Shown in pieces: positions 21,840 through 33,746 of a DNA stretch of 64,000 nt (positions within the stretch are counted from its first letter, which is position 1; the number at the start of each line of letters is the position of its first letter). The notes under the pieces were generated by a model. It saw only the letters and a program-made list of their open reading frames with translations, searched no databases and was not told where the DNA came from. Location of the stretch: assembly GCA_973895155.1 (NCBI GenBank), contig OZ316893.1, positions 17,670,001-17,734,000 of the forward strand, written 5' to 3'. The position numbers were made by a program, and so were the translations under genes. Source of the stretch: Marsupella aquatica (taxonomy: Eukaryota > Marchantiophyta).

Positions 21840-23150
21840 CAAAGCTCGGTTGCTGGCTAGTAGGTCCTTCCTTGGACTAGGTGTTGGGTGGCGGGTTGAC
21901 GGGGGCTGGAACTGGTACAGGGGTGGGGTAGTCTGCGCAATTGGTTTAGGACCTTGTGTTGTCCTAGCCCGCTTCCTTGAGCATTGCGCCAGTTGTGGAT
22001 TACCATTCCCACCCGATTCAGACAAACACTCGATGTTGTTAATTGGACGGACCTAGGCCTGGCTTGGTGGCATGCGCTTGGCCGACACAATAGGCCGCGT
22101 GGTAGTGAGCACCGGTGGAGTAGCCATATCCTAGTTGAACAAGTTAGAGCTTTCCCCGAGGAAGGTGAGATTCTGCATTGCCTCCCGCTGATGATTGGTC
22201 TCCTCCTCTTGCTTCTTGGCCGCAATCTATTGCTCAATGTAGCCCAGGATCTTGTTGAACTCTGCTTGAGTTAGCTTCTGATCGTCCTTAAGCTTAAAGT
22301 ACTTTGCAAGGAATACCAGGAGCATCTCAGCTAACGACCTGAATCCTTCTTCAATGATATATAGCTCGGTAATGTAGTCTCGTAAGTCATTGTAGCCCAA
22401 ATCCTTGGTGAGCACAACCTTCTTGCAATTATTCTGTGCTACTTTAATCATCAATTTTGCGTATCTTTGTTTGTAGGAGGCCTTCTTGGGACACAAATAC
22501 CAGTAAGTCTCTGAGAGCTTAGCGCCTACTTCCCCAAGTAGGGTCCTGAATCCAAGGGCTATAAGGGTCATACTAACCTTTGCAATCCGCTGATTAAGTT
22601 TGCTTCCCTTGCTCCCTCATTATCGTAGTGCCACAGGTCCGTGATCACCCGTAAAAAACTCTTGCCTCGGTGCGTCGCTCCAACTAAATCTTGCCACAAT
22701 GCGTACTTATCCTTCAATTTTCTTTGATAAAAGCAAGCTTGATCAAGAGTGTAGCTGTCGCGCAAGAGCGAACTGACAATGTCCAAGTAATGATGAGGCG
22801 CAAAGTGGCAAATGGGCTATCGCGCCACCAATTGGGTTCTTATGGGGGCTCCTGGAAGAGCTCAGTCGTGAGAATTGTCAAGGACCATTAGCCGCCATCG
22901 CTTGATTGAGCGCGATTGTCTCAGTCCAAGCATGAGGTGCCATAAAAAAAATTACTCCGTTGCCGCCGTAGCACAATGGATGATTGTAATAGTGCGCTTT
23001 GTAATCATTACTCATTAAGTTGACTAACCTATTCCTAGTCTGATCATAATTGCAAAAACTGCTACTCGTACCATCCTATCTATACGGATATGGTCCTAAT
23101 GACCGTATACATCCTAATCTGAGACTTGCGTCATGTTAAGTGACACGCTC
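21840..23150 (-). repeat. Direct repeat unit, copy 2
   Basis: This is the second copy of the 20,230-21,460 unit, about 1.6 kb downstream. It diverges by perhaps a quarter of positions, so the duplication is old, or the two are separate members of one repeat family that landed close together. Confidence 0.75.
22227..22786 (-). pseudogene. Decayed unknown ORF (copy 2)
   Basis: Two adjoining minus-strand blocks (22,786-22,568 and 22,571-22,227) encode a helical protein piece with LLGEVGAKLSETYWYLCPKK and DLRDYITELYIIEEGFRSLA, matching the first copy's blocks. The upstream part reads LKDKYALWQDLVGATHRGKS. Frames are offset where the blocks meet. I do not recognise the family; it is probably the N-terminal region of a retroelement ORF. 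Confidence 0.45.
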
Positions 23151-24472
23151 GTTGTGTCGTAGTCAATGCCCTATTTACAACTTCTATGGCAAGATTCTCC
23201 TTCTTGTCTTGCATTCTTGCTGCAAACTCCTTGGAAAACAAAATCTGAATGGTGTTCCATAAAACCATATTGATACGACAGCTTCTCAATGCCTCACTCC
23301 AAAGTGGTTGGCAATATTTTGGGCACTGAGGACCACTCATATCAAGAATGACGCTACTCATTTACAAAGAACGCCTAGAGTAAATTATCAAAGGAATTAT
23401 CAATACGACCGACACTTCTATGTATGTGGCACACTATGACTAACCCTAAGTTGTATTAATTGAGAGAAGTTGCTCATTGTTCAAGTTGGCTAGGAGGATT
23501 GAAAAGCAAGAGACAAAGACCTATTGCCAAACACTAGCACTATTTTACTCACCACGCTACAAGTAGATCTTTTTGTGAATTCATTTTTCATAAGGACGCT
23601 TCTCTTTTACATTTGGTGCTACGAGTAGAGCATGCAATGACTACTATTTTTGCAATTTTAGATTTTTCTCAGAAGTGCCTTCCTGACCTTAGTTTAATTT
23701 TTAAGTTTTGTCAGCATGATCCTTGATGATCAAGGACCTCACTGGAAAAGTTTCAGAGATTTTGGTGATATTTAGCCTAGTTTTTAATGACCTATCATGT
23801 ACCATTTTGTTGATTAGATTATTCCACTAAGGAAACTCAGACTTAGTAGCATATTAGGAAGTGAAGAGGCCCTTCTAGCCTCCAAAAATTAGGAAGTGAA
23901 GTGGTGACCGAGTTCAAAGGCTTGTAGACCATAGCTTGAAAAGCTTTTCTTGTTGTCCAAACTCAAAAGTTTTATGTTCTCTGTGTTTTGTAAATTTCTC
24001 TTTGATTAATTTTTGACTTCTTGTCAAAGAGATGAGTAAACCTCTCTATACTACTCAAAAGTGAATATAATCATGATAGTGATAATTTTTTAGTTGCAAC
24101 TTTGTTGATAGAAGACGGTGATCTTCATCGGAGAAGGCAAAGTGGAGTTTTGCCATGCAAATAGAGGTGCAATCGGGGTGCAATCATTGCAGAGAAACAA
24201 AAAGGAAAGCAGGTCATTGATAGCAAGAGGGTGTTTGTGAAGTAGGATGGTGGTTTTGAACGGATTGAGAAGAGGAAGGGTGTGGACTACTGTATCAGGT
24301 TTTCTCTGGTAGTAAACCCTAACCAACTACTGTTGAGCTTGGCTATGGCACTTGTCTTGTTTGGGTTTTGCATGGATCATTTGAATATAGTCATGATGTT
24401 GTCTAGACTATATGATCATGAATTAATTTTCATGGGGGAGCTACAAAGTTTTGTGGAGAAGGACTAGTTAGT
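23151..24472. other. No gene seen
   Basis: AT-rich sequence without supported coding or structural features. A minus-strand block at 23,131-23,361 (WNTIQILFSKEFAARMQDKK) is short and unassigned. Confidence 0.5.
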
Positions 24473-24696
24473 TTTTTATATAAATTTCACTTTTATTCTG
24501 CGTGAACCCCACGTATAGGGGGACCCCGGGGGCCCAAAGGCAACAGAAGCCAAACAGCCCATGAAACAAAGGTATTACCAACACCAAGTAAGGGACAAAT
24601 GAACTAAGCGTCCTTTGTGAACGGAACAAACTACCATAGCTCAAAGCTGAGCAGAGTCCTCCATGAATATTTCAAGCCATTAGAAATAGCTGATCC

Positions 24697-27300
24697 CTAC
24701 AAAACACCAAGAAAACCAACAATTTTGCACCTCCTAAAAAGTGCAACAAAATAGTAAGTAGGCATGAAAGACTCCCAGAGAGGAGCAACATCCTTGCTCA
24801 ACAAAATATCCCTAAAATGATTCAAGGCAAAGTAAACACAGTCCCGTGTATTTCCCAATCCTCCGGGCTCTAGAGCCAGAGAAAAGCCCTTGAGCAAAGA
24901 TCCTCCACAAGAAAAATCTTGGCATGAGTTGAAATGTCAGATGCCCACAAAGTTTTCCAAATTGCCCCCCATTCAATCACACTAAGAGTTTTCCCCCAGA
25001 TTCGATTAAGTTGCTCAAAGTCAGAGCCCTTTGGTCAAATCATCTCATAGAAACGATGGTTTGATAGTCCAAAATGGAGTAAAACTACATCATCAGTTAT
25101 CAATGTTTTCCATCAGTCAATCTGATATCAGTTGCCACGTCATCTCAAAGAGGCCGCCAAGTTGCGGCGCCAAAAAAAAAATGCAAAAAAAAATTTGATT
25201 TTTTTTGGTCAAAATTTGATGGAGAAAAAAAAACTTTTTTTAAATCAGTGAGATCCTCGCTACCCCTCCAAATGCCTGCTCTTCAAGTTAGTCCAAGTCA
25301 ATCCATCTCCAGCTCCAAGCCTCAATGTCAGAGCCAACACCAATGATTGTCAAGGATTGAATAGCACGATTGAATTCAAAAAGTTCTGGCAGCCAGCAGT
25401 TAGGCCCCGGATCCTCCAAATCCGCTCCACAAAAAATCTCCAAAATTGTCCAACATCACACCAGGTGTCCCCAATCTTCCAGATGCCCAAACATCCAAAA
25501 ACCCTGACAATCTCCAGGATGCTCCTTTCAGGTAGATCATAATAGCCTCTCATACTCCTCAATGTATCCTCTGCACCCCAGCGGCCAGGGATACAACCAC
25601 CCGAGTCAAGGCAAAAGATAAGGTTCTCCCAAACTAGTTCCCAAGCTTTCCAAAGTTGACCAGTATAGGATAGCTTGCCAAAAGTTTGTGGAGTGCAAAG
25701 CAATAGTTTATCAAACATCAAATTCTGATTTCTATGCACCGTCTTGTAATTCCTTCATCTTACCAGCTTAAGATTCTCAGCAAAGAGTCTGGCCCGTTCA
25801 ATCCCAGGGCAGTCAAGAGCATTCGTATACCATTTACATAGTAAGGCATCAGAGTGACACCTGAAATCTTTAAGTCTTAGTCCTCCCTCAACCTTAGGCC
25901 AAGCCAGCTTATCCCAAGCCACCAATGGGATCCACTTCCCACCCAGTTCATTCAAACCCCACAGGAAAGCACAATTTAGTAGAGTTAACTTCTTAGTCAG
26001 AATGTGAGGTGAGCGTAATATCATCATATTGTAGACGGGATTTCTTGAAGGACGTGTTTGATCAATAGTAGACAACCAGTGAACAAGAGAAATTGAGTAG
26101 ACCACAAGGAGAGGCGTGCTGCAGTCCGGTCTAGACAAAAATCATGGAGCTGAGCTTCCGTCAGATCAACCCCAAAAGGTGCTCCAAGGTATCGCTGTAC
26201 AATCCCAGGGAAACTAATCTTATAGCCAGTGTGTCGTAACCATGCCAGAATTTCCTCTAACCCAATAGGAACAATGATCGACTTCTTCAAATTTAGCTTT
26301 GCTTCTGTCGCACATTTGTAACAGTCAATTGCTCTTCTGGCCTGTTCAAAGGCCACCTTAGTAGCCGGTATAAACATTCCTAGATCATCAGCAAAAAATC
26401 TGTGGCAAACATTCAATGAGGGGGAAACCTGAATCCCCTGTAAACGCCATGCAACAATCTCAGCATGGCAAACATCCATGAAAGGCTGCGTAGATAAAGC
26501 AAAAAGCAAAGGAGAAAGGGGGCAGCCCTGATGAACTCCCCTCCGCATGTTAATATCTGCTGTCCATTGGCCATTCACTAACACTTTAGAGCATGAGTTA
26601 CTAAGTAGAGCTTTAACCATAAATGTAAAGTGAGATCCCAATCCTAATAGATGCATAGCTTCCCATATGTAAGAGTGATCCACCCGGTCAAAAGCTTTTT
26701 CAAATCTAGTTGCAAAAAAAGGGCAGGAGTCTTAGTGCAAATGAGCCAGTCATTCATCATCCAAGCAAGTGAGATATTTTGAAGAATCTGGCGACCAGGA
26801 ATAACACCAGTTTGTTGAGGACTAATCATTCAAGGCAGCAGCACCTTGAGACAGAGTGCAAGTAGCTTAGCTAAAATCTTGTAGGTAATGTTCAGCATCA
26901 TTAGGGGTCCCCAGTCCTCAAGATGACGCTTATCCGTCTTGTTGGGTATCAAGCAAATCACTCCATCACAAATACCAGACGACAAACGCCCAGTTCTCCA
27001 GAAATTGCAAATCATAGTGTAAAGGTCCTCCTGCATGAATTCCCAGGCAGCATGATCTCAGGAGCTTTATCGCCAGGCAGCAACAGCAAAATGTCATTAA
27101 CTCTTTCAAAGAAGGCAGTGCCTCAAGAAACTGTATGTCCACTGCAGAGGGAGCAAAGTGAGTGTTGCCACAAAGCCCTTGGGCCCTCACTAAGGGAAAT
27201 GTAGTGAGACATACCTGTGACCAGAAGGCCCCCAAGAGCCCCTTGTCATATTTTGGAAGAACATTAAAATGTATCTTGTTTGTTCTAATTTTTTTTTTCA
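24697..27300 (-). pseudogene. LINE ORF2 reverse transcriptase and C-terminal region
   Basis: The order along the protein is clear: APxxD-type RT entry block near 27,100; ICDGVICLIPNK, the RT 'LIPK' motif (about 26,950); QQTGVIPGRQILQNI (26,790); RRGVHQGCPLSPLLFAL (26,530); the catalytic FADD box in HRFFADDLGMF (about 26,390); KLNLKKSIIVPIGLEE; then LWGLNELGGKWIPLVAWDKLAWPKVEGGLRL, the conserved post-RT block (25,900). Further C-terminal Trp-rich blocks run to 24,697. Stops and frameshifts separate nearly every block, for example at 26,827, 26,024 and 25,755, so no activity is expected. Confidence 0.75.
25086..25200 (+). repeat. Dispersed repeat fragment (family of the 33.7/39.8 kb element)
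   Basis: The stretch holds catcagttatcaat, then tgatatcagttgccacgtca and aggccgccaagttgcggcgc followed by an A-rich run. The same order occurs at 33,695-33,746 plus 39,794-39,850 and at 59,097-59,190. It sits inside the LINE C-terminal region, so it inserted after the LINE. Confidence 0.7.
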
Positions 27301-27304
27301 ATCC

Positions 27305-28050
27305 TATATAAAATTTACCTATGTTATTATAATCAGATAGATTTGAGTATTTAAAACACCCTTCATTTGTTATAAAAAAAATCTTTTGCGAAGAGATTCA
27401 ATCATGAATGCACATTTTATTTAATGTACCATTAAGTGGCAAGTACACTAAACAAACATATTGCCATATAATATTTGGCAATGTGTGAAAGCCATTGGGG
27501 CTTTAGCACAGAAACATCTAATTTAAACTACATACGGGACTACATATCAAAGTTCTCCAGAAGATTCCAACAAAATCTCACTACAAGACATTAGAGGTGA
27601 CATTGCACTTAACAAGCCAAAGAAGTCATCCACTACTCCTGTCTATAAAATGCTAGACATCTTACTGGGCCATAGATTTTTAATGTTGCTCCATACATAT
27701 GGGATGGGAGCATCATTCCACTTCTGAAAACTGAGAGCAAATATTACAAATACTGGAATCACCACACTCAACACAAACCCATTGGGCTTCACTATTGTCC
27801 TTCTTGAAATTAGAACCCCCTAATCCACTGGTGTGATGACATGTGGTCCAATGAACAAGTGACGCGTGTCATTAGGTATTACCATGGCCCTTCAGTTCAT
27901 TAACTTTAAGACACATTTTTAAAAACCCTTCACCTCTTCTAATCGGTTGCAAATATAAACAAGGACCTTGTTGCTTAGAACGGTGTTATAATATTATTCA
28001 CGGATTTGATATTTAATACCCATTGGACATTTGCACGTATGTTTCGTTGT
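27305..28050. other. Unrelated insert splitting the LINE
   Basis: LINE-like coding sequence stops near 27,240-27,300 and resumes near 28,050 on the same strand. The intervening AT-rich DNA has no ORF of note. I could not find matching target duplications, so it may be an insertion or a rearrangement. Confidence 0.4.
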
Positions 28051-28744
28051 TTTGTAAGCTGAGGGCCCAGGGCACAAAGCCTGCTTCAAGCCTCCCACAT
28101 CAGCAAGAGTTCCACCGTAGTCCGCTCCATGGGAGAATAGAGAGTCTCACAGAACTTTTGCACCTCTTCAACAATCATTTTTCTTCCCTAATCTCCTGTC
28201 CATCAGCACCAACCAGATATTCCATGGCATCACGTAGACACTTTTCTTTCGTTAGTAGAAAATAGAATTGAGAAGGCTTGTCACCTTGACCAAGCCAATG
28301 TATCCTTGATAGCCTTTGCTTGTGGTGTGCATCTTCTAGTTCCAACCCTTTGACACATCGGTCAGTATTCTCAAAGTCCTGTACATTGTCTTGAGGGTAC
28401 TCTTCTAGAATTGTAATTTTTAGTAACCATAACTTGTTTTTCAACATAGCTAACTCCTCCTCACAAGGCATGGACAAGTGTTGAAGTTCCATGTAGCACT
28501 TCCGGAATCTTTGATAGGCATTAGCAAATTTCAAATGAGGGTCCACAGTATTTTCTCCCTCAGCATTCCAAGCATTAGCCAACCATTCTAAGTGTCTAGC
28601 TCTTGTAAGAACTGCCGGATTTTCTTTGAAGTAGGTAGCCCTTCTAGCAACAAAGTCAAGGGTAAGAGGCGGAGTTAACCAAAAGGTGATCAAAAGAGGA
28701 TCATGGTCAGACAGAGCTAACGAACCATCATGTATGAGTTCCAT
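28050..28744 (-). pseudogene. LINE ORF2: end of endonuclease and linker
   Basis: The block starts with SDHDPLLITFWL, the last conserved motif (SDH) of an APE-type endonuclease, and continues through the long helical linker (RHLEWLANAWNAEGEN, HWLGQGDKPSQFYFLL) typical of plant L1 ORF2 just before the RT. The frame is open for 189 residues and is lost after 28,175. Sequence further upstream that should hold the rest of the endonuclease is not recognisable. Confidence 0.7.
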
Positions 28745-28750
28745 CCCTTC

Positions 28751-29942
28751 TCGCTTAGGTAAAAATGATCAAGCCTTGATTGAACCAATTTGCCAAACCT
28801 GACCCGACTCCACGTGAAGGTGGCACCCGACACCAGGCCTAAGATAGTGAGAACATATTGTAGGTCAAAACAGATTTTGAATAGGCGCTATACCTCGAGT
28901 TTGCTACCCCTGATTAGTGGCAAGGGTCCGGTAGAGTCCTCCCGAGTCTCTATGGTAGAGTGGTTAGATTGTTAAATAACACTTTAACATCTAAAGACCT
29001 GAATTTGTTCTCGTAAAGAGCCAATGAGAAGTGAATTGGTACTAGAAAGAACAAATAGGATGTTAATTAGACATATCCTTGCCAATGAGTGCTCTCTCCA
29101 AAGGATTGATATCAATCAATGAACAAAGCTAATAATGAAAAAAATGTATGGAAAGAGACTAGTAAGAATATCCTTTCAATTGGTCGATGGTGTAAGATCA
29201 TGAGGTAGATTGACGATCCCCAACAGATCAACAAGACCCAAGTTTTTAAAAATTCGGAATACAACAGAGCTTAAACCACAGTTGAATTCAGAATGAACAT
29301 TCCACATTAACTAGAAATTGAAATGGAGATTAATAGGTAGCAATATATCCAAGAAATCCTTTCAGGTCAATAAAGTATGACGATACTCAAATTCTTGATT
29401 TGGTAACTTCTCACACACAAATGATTAGATTGTCAAATAACTTTTCAATTAGATTTAGATTGATGCTCATGGCAATGGAACATTCAATTACAAGTACTGG
29501 AATAACATCACTTGACTGCTACAAAGAAATCAACATGGAGCAATTCAAATCCATATCCAATTGTCAAAGTATGGTCTCAATTACTAAGATATTATCTTCT
29601 CAATAGGAGAAGGAGTCTTCAGTTTTACTCACAACAGGGCAAGGCTCAATAGGAGAATAGAGGAGGAGCTACTACGCTTCCAAAAGAAATTGAGAACTAA
29701 AAGAAAATGTATTTAACCGTCATCCTACTTAAGATGCTGAAGGAAAAGAGGGAAAAGATCCCAAAAGGTATCAGGGTATCATTTCCAATTTTCATGGAAG
29801 AAAACATAGCCGTCATTAAGATCCAAAAATGAATACAAGGCAAAATCCAAAAATGGATTTCCGGTTTTACATAAAACTCCAGATTTGAGTCGTAACCAGA
29901 TCCAAAAATACTAACTCAAACTAATCTAAAACAAAATCACTA
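28751..29942. other. No gene seen
   Basis: AT-rich DNA with only short open frames and no motifs. Nothing supports an RNA gene or element end here. Confidence 0.5.
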
Positions 29943-30539
29943 CTAAACTACTGTAACACTATCCTCAAGATCTACTCTAGCTGGCTCACAAACAGTATCA
30001 ATTTGACTAACGGGCTTCTGGGAAGTAGGTGTCCCTAAGTTAGTAGTAGCCTCCACATCCTTAAAATCCAAGGGAGAACAGCGTGGAGTGCTGACAGTCA
30101 AAGGTGACTCAGACGGAAAACAAAACTCAACCTTCTCAAATCCGGGTGGAGTATCTTCTACCTCAGATGTATCGGGAATTGCCAAGGATATTCCGGATTT
30201 CAAAATCCGGATTCTAAGAGGTGCCAACATTGACTTCACATCCCAAATCACATTCTCCATCTGGTCAAATGCTCATGTGATCTTCTTGGCAAACCATTTA
30301 TTGCACTTGATAACCTTAGTAAAGGTGCCTGGATTGGCTGTTGTCAAATACTTATCAATCAAATTGGCTTCCAACAAGCCCAAAGTTGGAACATGAAGAG
30401 CTTCCCAAACAATAGTGATAGCTACATTCAGTAGCTTCCGGATTTGCAGATGTTCCTCTAACTTCTTCTGGGCAACATCTAACTGGTCCACTAAGGAATC
30501 AATATTTCTTTTGTCCTTGTTTGCTTGGTCTTTCGAATC
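29943..30539 (-). pseudogene. Decayed ORF of unknown family
   Basis: One minus-strand frame stays open from about 30,539 to 29,943 apart from a single TGA at 30,273 (codon context ITxAFDQMENV), consistent with CGA to TGA decay. The encoded piece is helical and charged (VDQLDVAQKKLEEHLQIRKLL), then has TTANPGTFTKVIKCNKWF, and ends in a Pro/Ser-rich acidic tail. I do not recognise it. It resembles the low-complexity accessory or Gag-like proteins of plant retroelements only in general character. Confidence 0.4.
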
Positions 30540-30671
30540 CTAGATCCTCTTCTTGGCCTAATTGTTGATCACCATCCCCAAAGTGGAAATGATCAGAACT
30601 GGACTGCAGTTCAGCATCTCAGCAACTCTCCCAACAAGTTTGTCCTCTCCTATTGATGTTGTGCCTATTGG

Positions 30672-30966
30672 ATGGTGGGTTTGTCCTTGGTGTACTTAGG
30701 AGGTAGATGACTTGATCTTCACATGGTATGGATTGCAGATTGACAATTAACAATGGGGCAACATAGCACCTGGCCTTCTGATTCGTGCACCCACAAAGGT
30801 GTATAGCATGTAGTAGATGGATAGGGCTACCTAGGAGTTAGAGGGACCTAACTGCTAGTTAGGGGGGCAAGTTGTGGTACATTTTTATTTGTGTATGCTC
30901 TTGTTCCTATGATGTATGTATGTGGGTATATACAATGATGTATGTTGTATGACGATGTGTATTAGC
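30672..30966 (-). repeat. Dispersed repeat, inverted relative to the 33.6/40.1 kb copy
   Basis: Reverse-complemented, this matches first 33,604-33,685 and then 40,138-40,365, with shared islands such as tgccccccta, ggtagccctatccatctact and acacctttgtgggtgcacga. The copy here is uninterrupted, so it shows how the other copy looked before insertions split it. Confidence 0.8.
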
Positions 30967-31969
30967 ACAACCATAGAGTATGTAGTGGAATTTTACAATC
31001 AGATATATAAGGAGGTACTAAATTTTCAAGGTTGGAGTGAACAATTGGATTTTTTCCCCCTGAAATGCATATTGATAGATTTTCACACCTCAAGTTAAGA
31101 TTGATTCATTGATAACATAGTAGCACAACGGAAAATTAACGCACTTTGTTCTTGGGGAAGTTTAACTTGACTAGTCAATTGCAAAGTAGCACAAAGTGAC
31201 ACACTCAATGTGAAGACGATTGGATCAGACCTGGTTGGAACCATGTTACGTACTATCCTTGAGAATGATTTTGGATGTTTTTTGTCTTTTCATTGAAAAC
31301 CAGCCCCAAACTTTCAAACTTCCCAATGAAGAAATTAGGATGCAGAAAGGCTCAACCATCTGCCTTGATATTAAAGATATGGAGCTCATGAGCTGCACCT
31401 ACTTTGGCAACAGTCCCACCTTCTGTCCGTACATGTCTTTTTTGGATGAATCACCCAAACTATGTTTGGATAAAATCCTACACAAATTACTGCCTTTGCA
31501 AAATAAATAAATTCCAATGGGTTCCTTGTGCACGTTACATTCCATGTTCTCATTCTAGTTTCCTCAGCCAACCTTGAAGCTCAAATGGGGTTAGAGTGAA
31601 CATTCATAGTGAGTCACTGAAGCAGTCTTCAACATTAAACTAAAAGAAGCCCACAATTATTTATGTTGTCTACCTGTGATCTCGCAAGCAAAAGTAGAGT
31701 CATTGAGGAAATTCACAAATTACATCATCCAATAAATGCAATTTCTTAGCAACAGATTGAAATCAACCTGAGGAGCATCTCAAGAAGCATTACTCTATGG
31801 AAACCCTGGTGCTAAATCAGGTCCTAAGCATGCTGACATAACTATGACATCATGGGTATGACATGCGTGACAGTAAACAGGAAACAAGTTTACTGGTACC
31901 AGCAAAAATGACAATGTAAAAATATTTCCTAAAAAGTCACATTTTCCAAAAAAATAAAAATTACAACAT

Positions 31970-32022
31970 TTTTTGGCTAGCTTTGGGCGCTAGCATTACC
32001 AGCGTCGGGCGCTAGCCAAAAA
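31970..32022. repeat. Compound palindrome holding two GGCGCTAGC cores
   Basis: Outer arms TTTTTGGCTAGC (31,970-31,981) and GCTAGCCAAAAA (32,011-32,022) frame two copies of the GGGCGCTAGC half-site, tying this locus to the 6.7-13.9 kb palindrome family. Confidence 0.75.
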
Positions 32023-33130
32023 TTATTTTTGGCAATTTTAAAAAAAAAAATGGCTTTGTTGGCTCTTGTCAGATTCTCCCAATCATTTATTTACTTTTCA
32101 CTCATGGATTCCATTGGGCATTAATTTTTTTCTACAAATATTCCTTCTCAATCATGTGCTTTTATTTCATTTGCGGATCTAACTTGTCAGTAATTTTACT
32201 CTCCAAAGAGAGCCCCAAAACTTTATTCCAACAAACACTAGCACAAATGTCACTATTGATGTCAAATGTAGAATCCACAGATCTTCTAGCTTTTCTTCAA
32301 AAAGGCACCTAGGACTAACCGTAAATTAAATCATGTATTGTGAATGGACATATCTACAAGTACACAAGTAAAATCTACAGATTGAAGAATGAAAAATAAC
32401 CTTTCTATTTGTCTAGGAAATCATTTAGAGTAGAAGAACGTGACGCAATTGAGAATTACTGCACAAAAAACTCAAGTAGAAGGACAACACGCAATTGAGA
32501 ATTAATGTAGGGAAAAATCTGACCAGTTCCTAAATTGCATGATTTGATGAAACATGTGCACATTACAGGATCCACATGAACAACACAAAACTATCCTGAA
32601 AAAAACACAGCATTTGACTCCAAGCACGAGCCACATTTTGTTTTGTGAAGTAGATTAAAATTATGTCTAATAAAATGCAGTGAACTGTTTTTCTTTGGAA
32701 CCCTAGCCATGATCATGTACAATAAACCTATAATTAATGCTCAGCCGGGACTTAATGATCTGGAACTCCTGTTGGAAAAGTCAGACATGATACGAGGAGC
32801 TTTTAACTCAAGATCTCGTGGTAAACGCCTGCCATGGTCTCTCAACTGAAGGTGAATCACATCTGTATGATTGCTCCACTCGAGACCGATCTGTAGAATT
32901 TATGGACTCATGCACTCAATTAAATAAGAAAGAGATATGGCAAAGAATATAGTGGGGATGACAAAACATAGAGAATCAAGAAGCTCATTCCAAGGAGGAT
33001 ATTACAGAGAAGTGTGGTGCTGAACATGGGGGCGTCTTGCTGCTGAGATTTGTGATCCAAATTTGCCTTGTTTGCGACTACTCTTGCTTTTGTCTCTATC
33101 TCCAAAATGACACCAATGTTGAACATCTCG

Positions 33131-33224
33131 TGTGAATACACATCATCATACAACATACATCGTTGGCATACCATACATACATACATAACATAGACCAGAG
33201 CATACACAAATACAAGTGTACCAC
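33131..33224 (+). repeat. Direct repeat of the 33,604-33,690 block
   Basis: The block aatacacatcatcatacaac, then cataccatacatacat and atacacaaatacaagt, recurs about 470 bp downstream and in inverted form at 30,886-30,966. It diverges after the ccacaact that follows, so only part of the repeat is present here. Confidence 0.75.
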
Positions 33225-33741
33225 AACTGAAATCCGTGAAAGACATACTATCATAAAACACATATAGAACACAAACAGTCAAGCCAAACCCACTCCACTA
33301 TAGAGAATCTAGGTCAAAGCTAACAAGACACCATAGCCAAGGAGCTCCACTCACTACCAAGGCTCTCCCAATGCCAAAGGCTCAAATTCAAAGAACTAAC
33401 TGTTCTTTAAGCACACTCCACACTATACCCTCCAACCCAAGCTAGGGCGGGTTCTACTAGGGAGTAACCCTCAACAAGGCATCCCTTCTAACCCTATGCA
33501 TGGAACCAATCCCTATCTAGGCACTACGGCCATACATAAGGCATGGCGTTTAGTGCACACTAAGAACTACAACGACACACATATATATGGTCATGACAAC
33601 TGTCGTGCGAATACACATCATCATACAACATGCATTGCTGACATACCATACATACATAACATAGTCAAGAGGATACACAAATACAAGATAAATAATCTCA
33701 TCACTTATCAATCATCTCCATCAGTCGACCTGATATAAGTT

Positions 33742-33746
33742 GCCAT
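33742..33746. repeat. Target site duplication of copia element A (left)
   Basis: gccat directly before the 5' LTR; the same five bases follow the 3' LTR at 39,794-39,798. Confidence 0.95.

Larger units (their letters stand above)
24473..28750 (-). mobile_element. Decayed L1-like LINE retrotransposon
   Basis: A non-LTR element lies on the minus strand. Its 3' end is placed near 24,473, where the minus strand reads AATAAAA and then an A-rich tail (tatataaaaaa). Endonuclease C-terminus, reverse transcriptase and a Trp-rich C-terminal region occur in the proper order. The 5' end of ORF2 and any ORF1 are missing, as usual for 5'-truncated LINEs. Many frame breaks mean it is dead. About 0.75 kb of unrelated sequence splits it (27,305-28,050). 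Confidence 0.75.
30967..33603. other. No gene seen; AT-rich repeat-derived DNA
   Basis: Only short open frames. It contains the palindrome pair at 31,970-32,022 and a ~90-bp block at 33,131-33,224 that is repeated at 33,604-33,690. Nothing else could be supported. Confidence 0.45.

Noticed and set aside
28949-28970. ggtagagtggttaga resembling a tRNA A box
   Set aside because: No matching B box or cloverleaf downstream.
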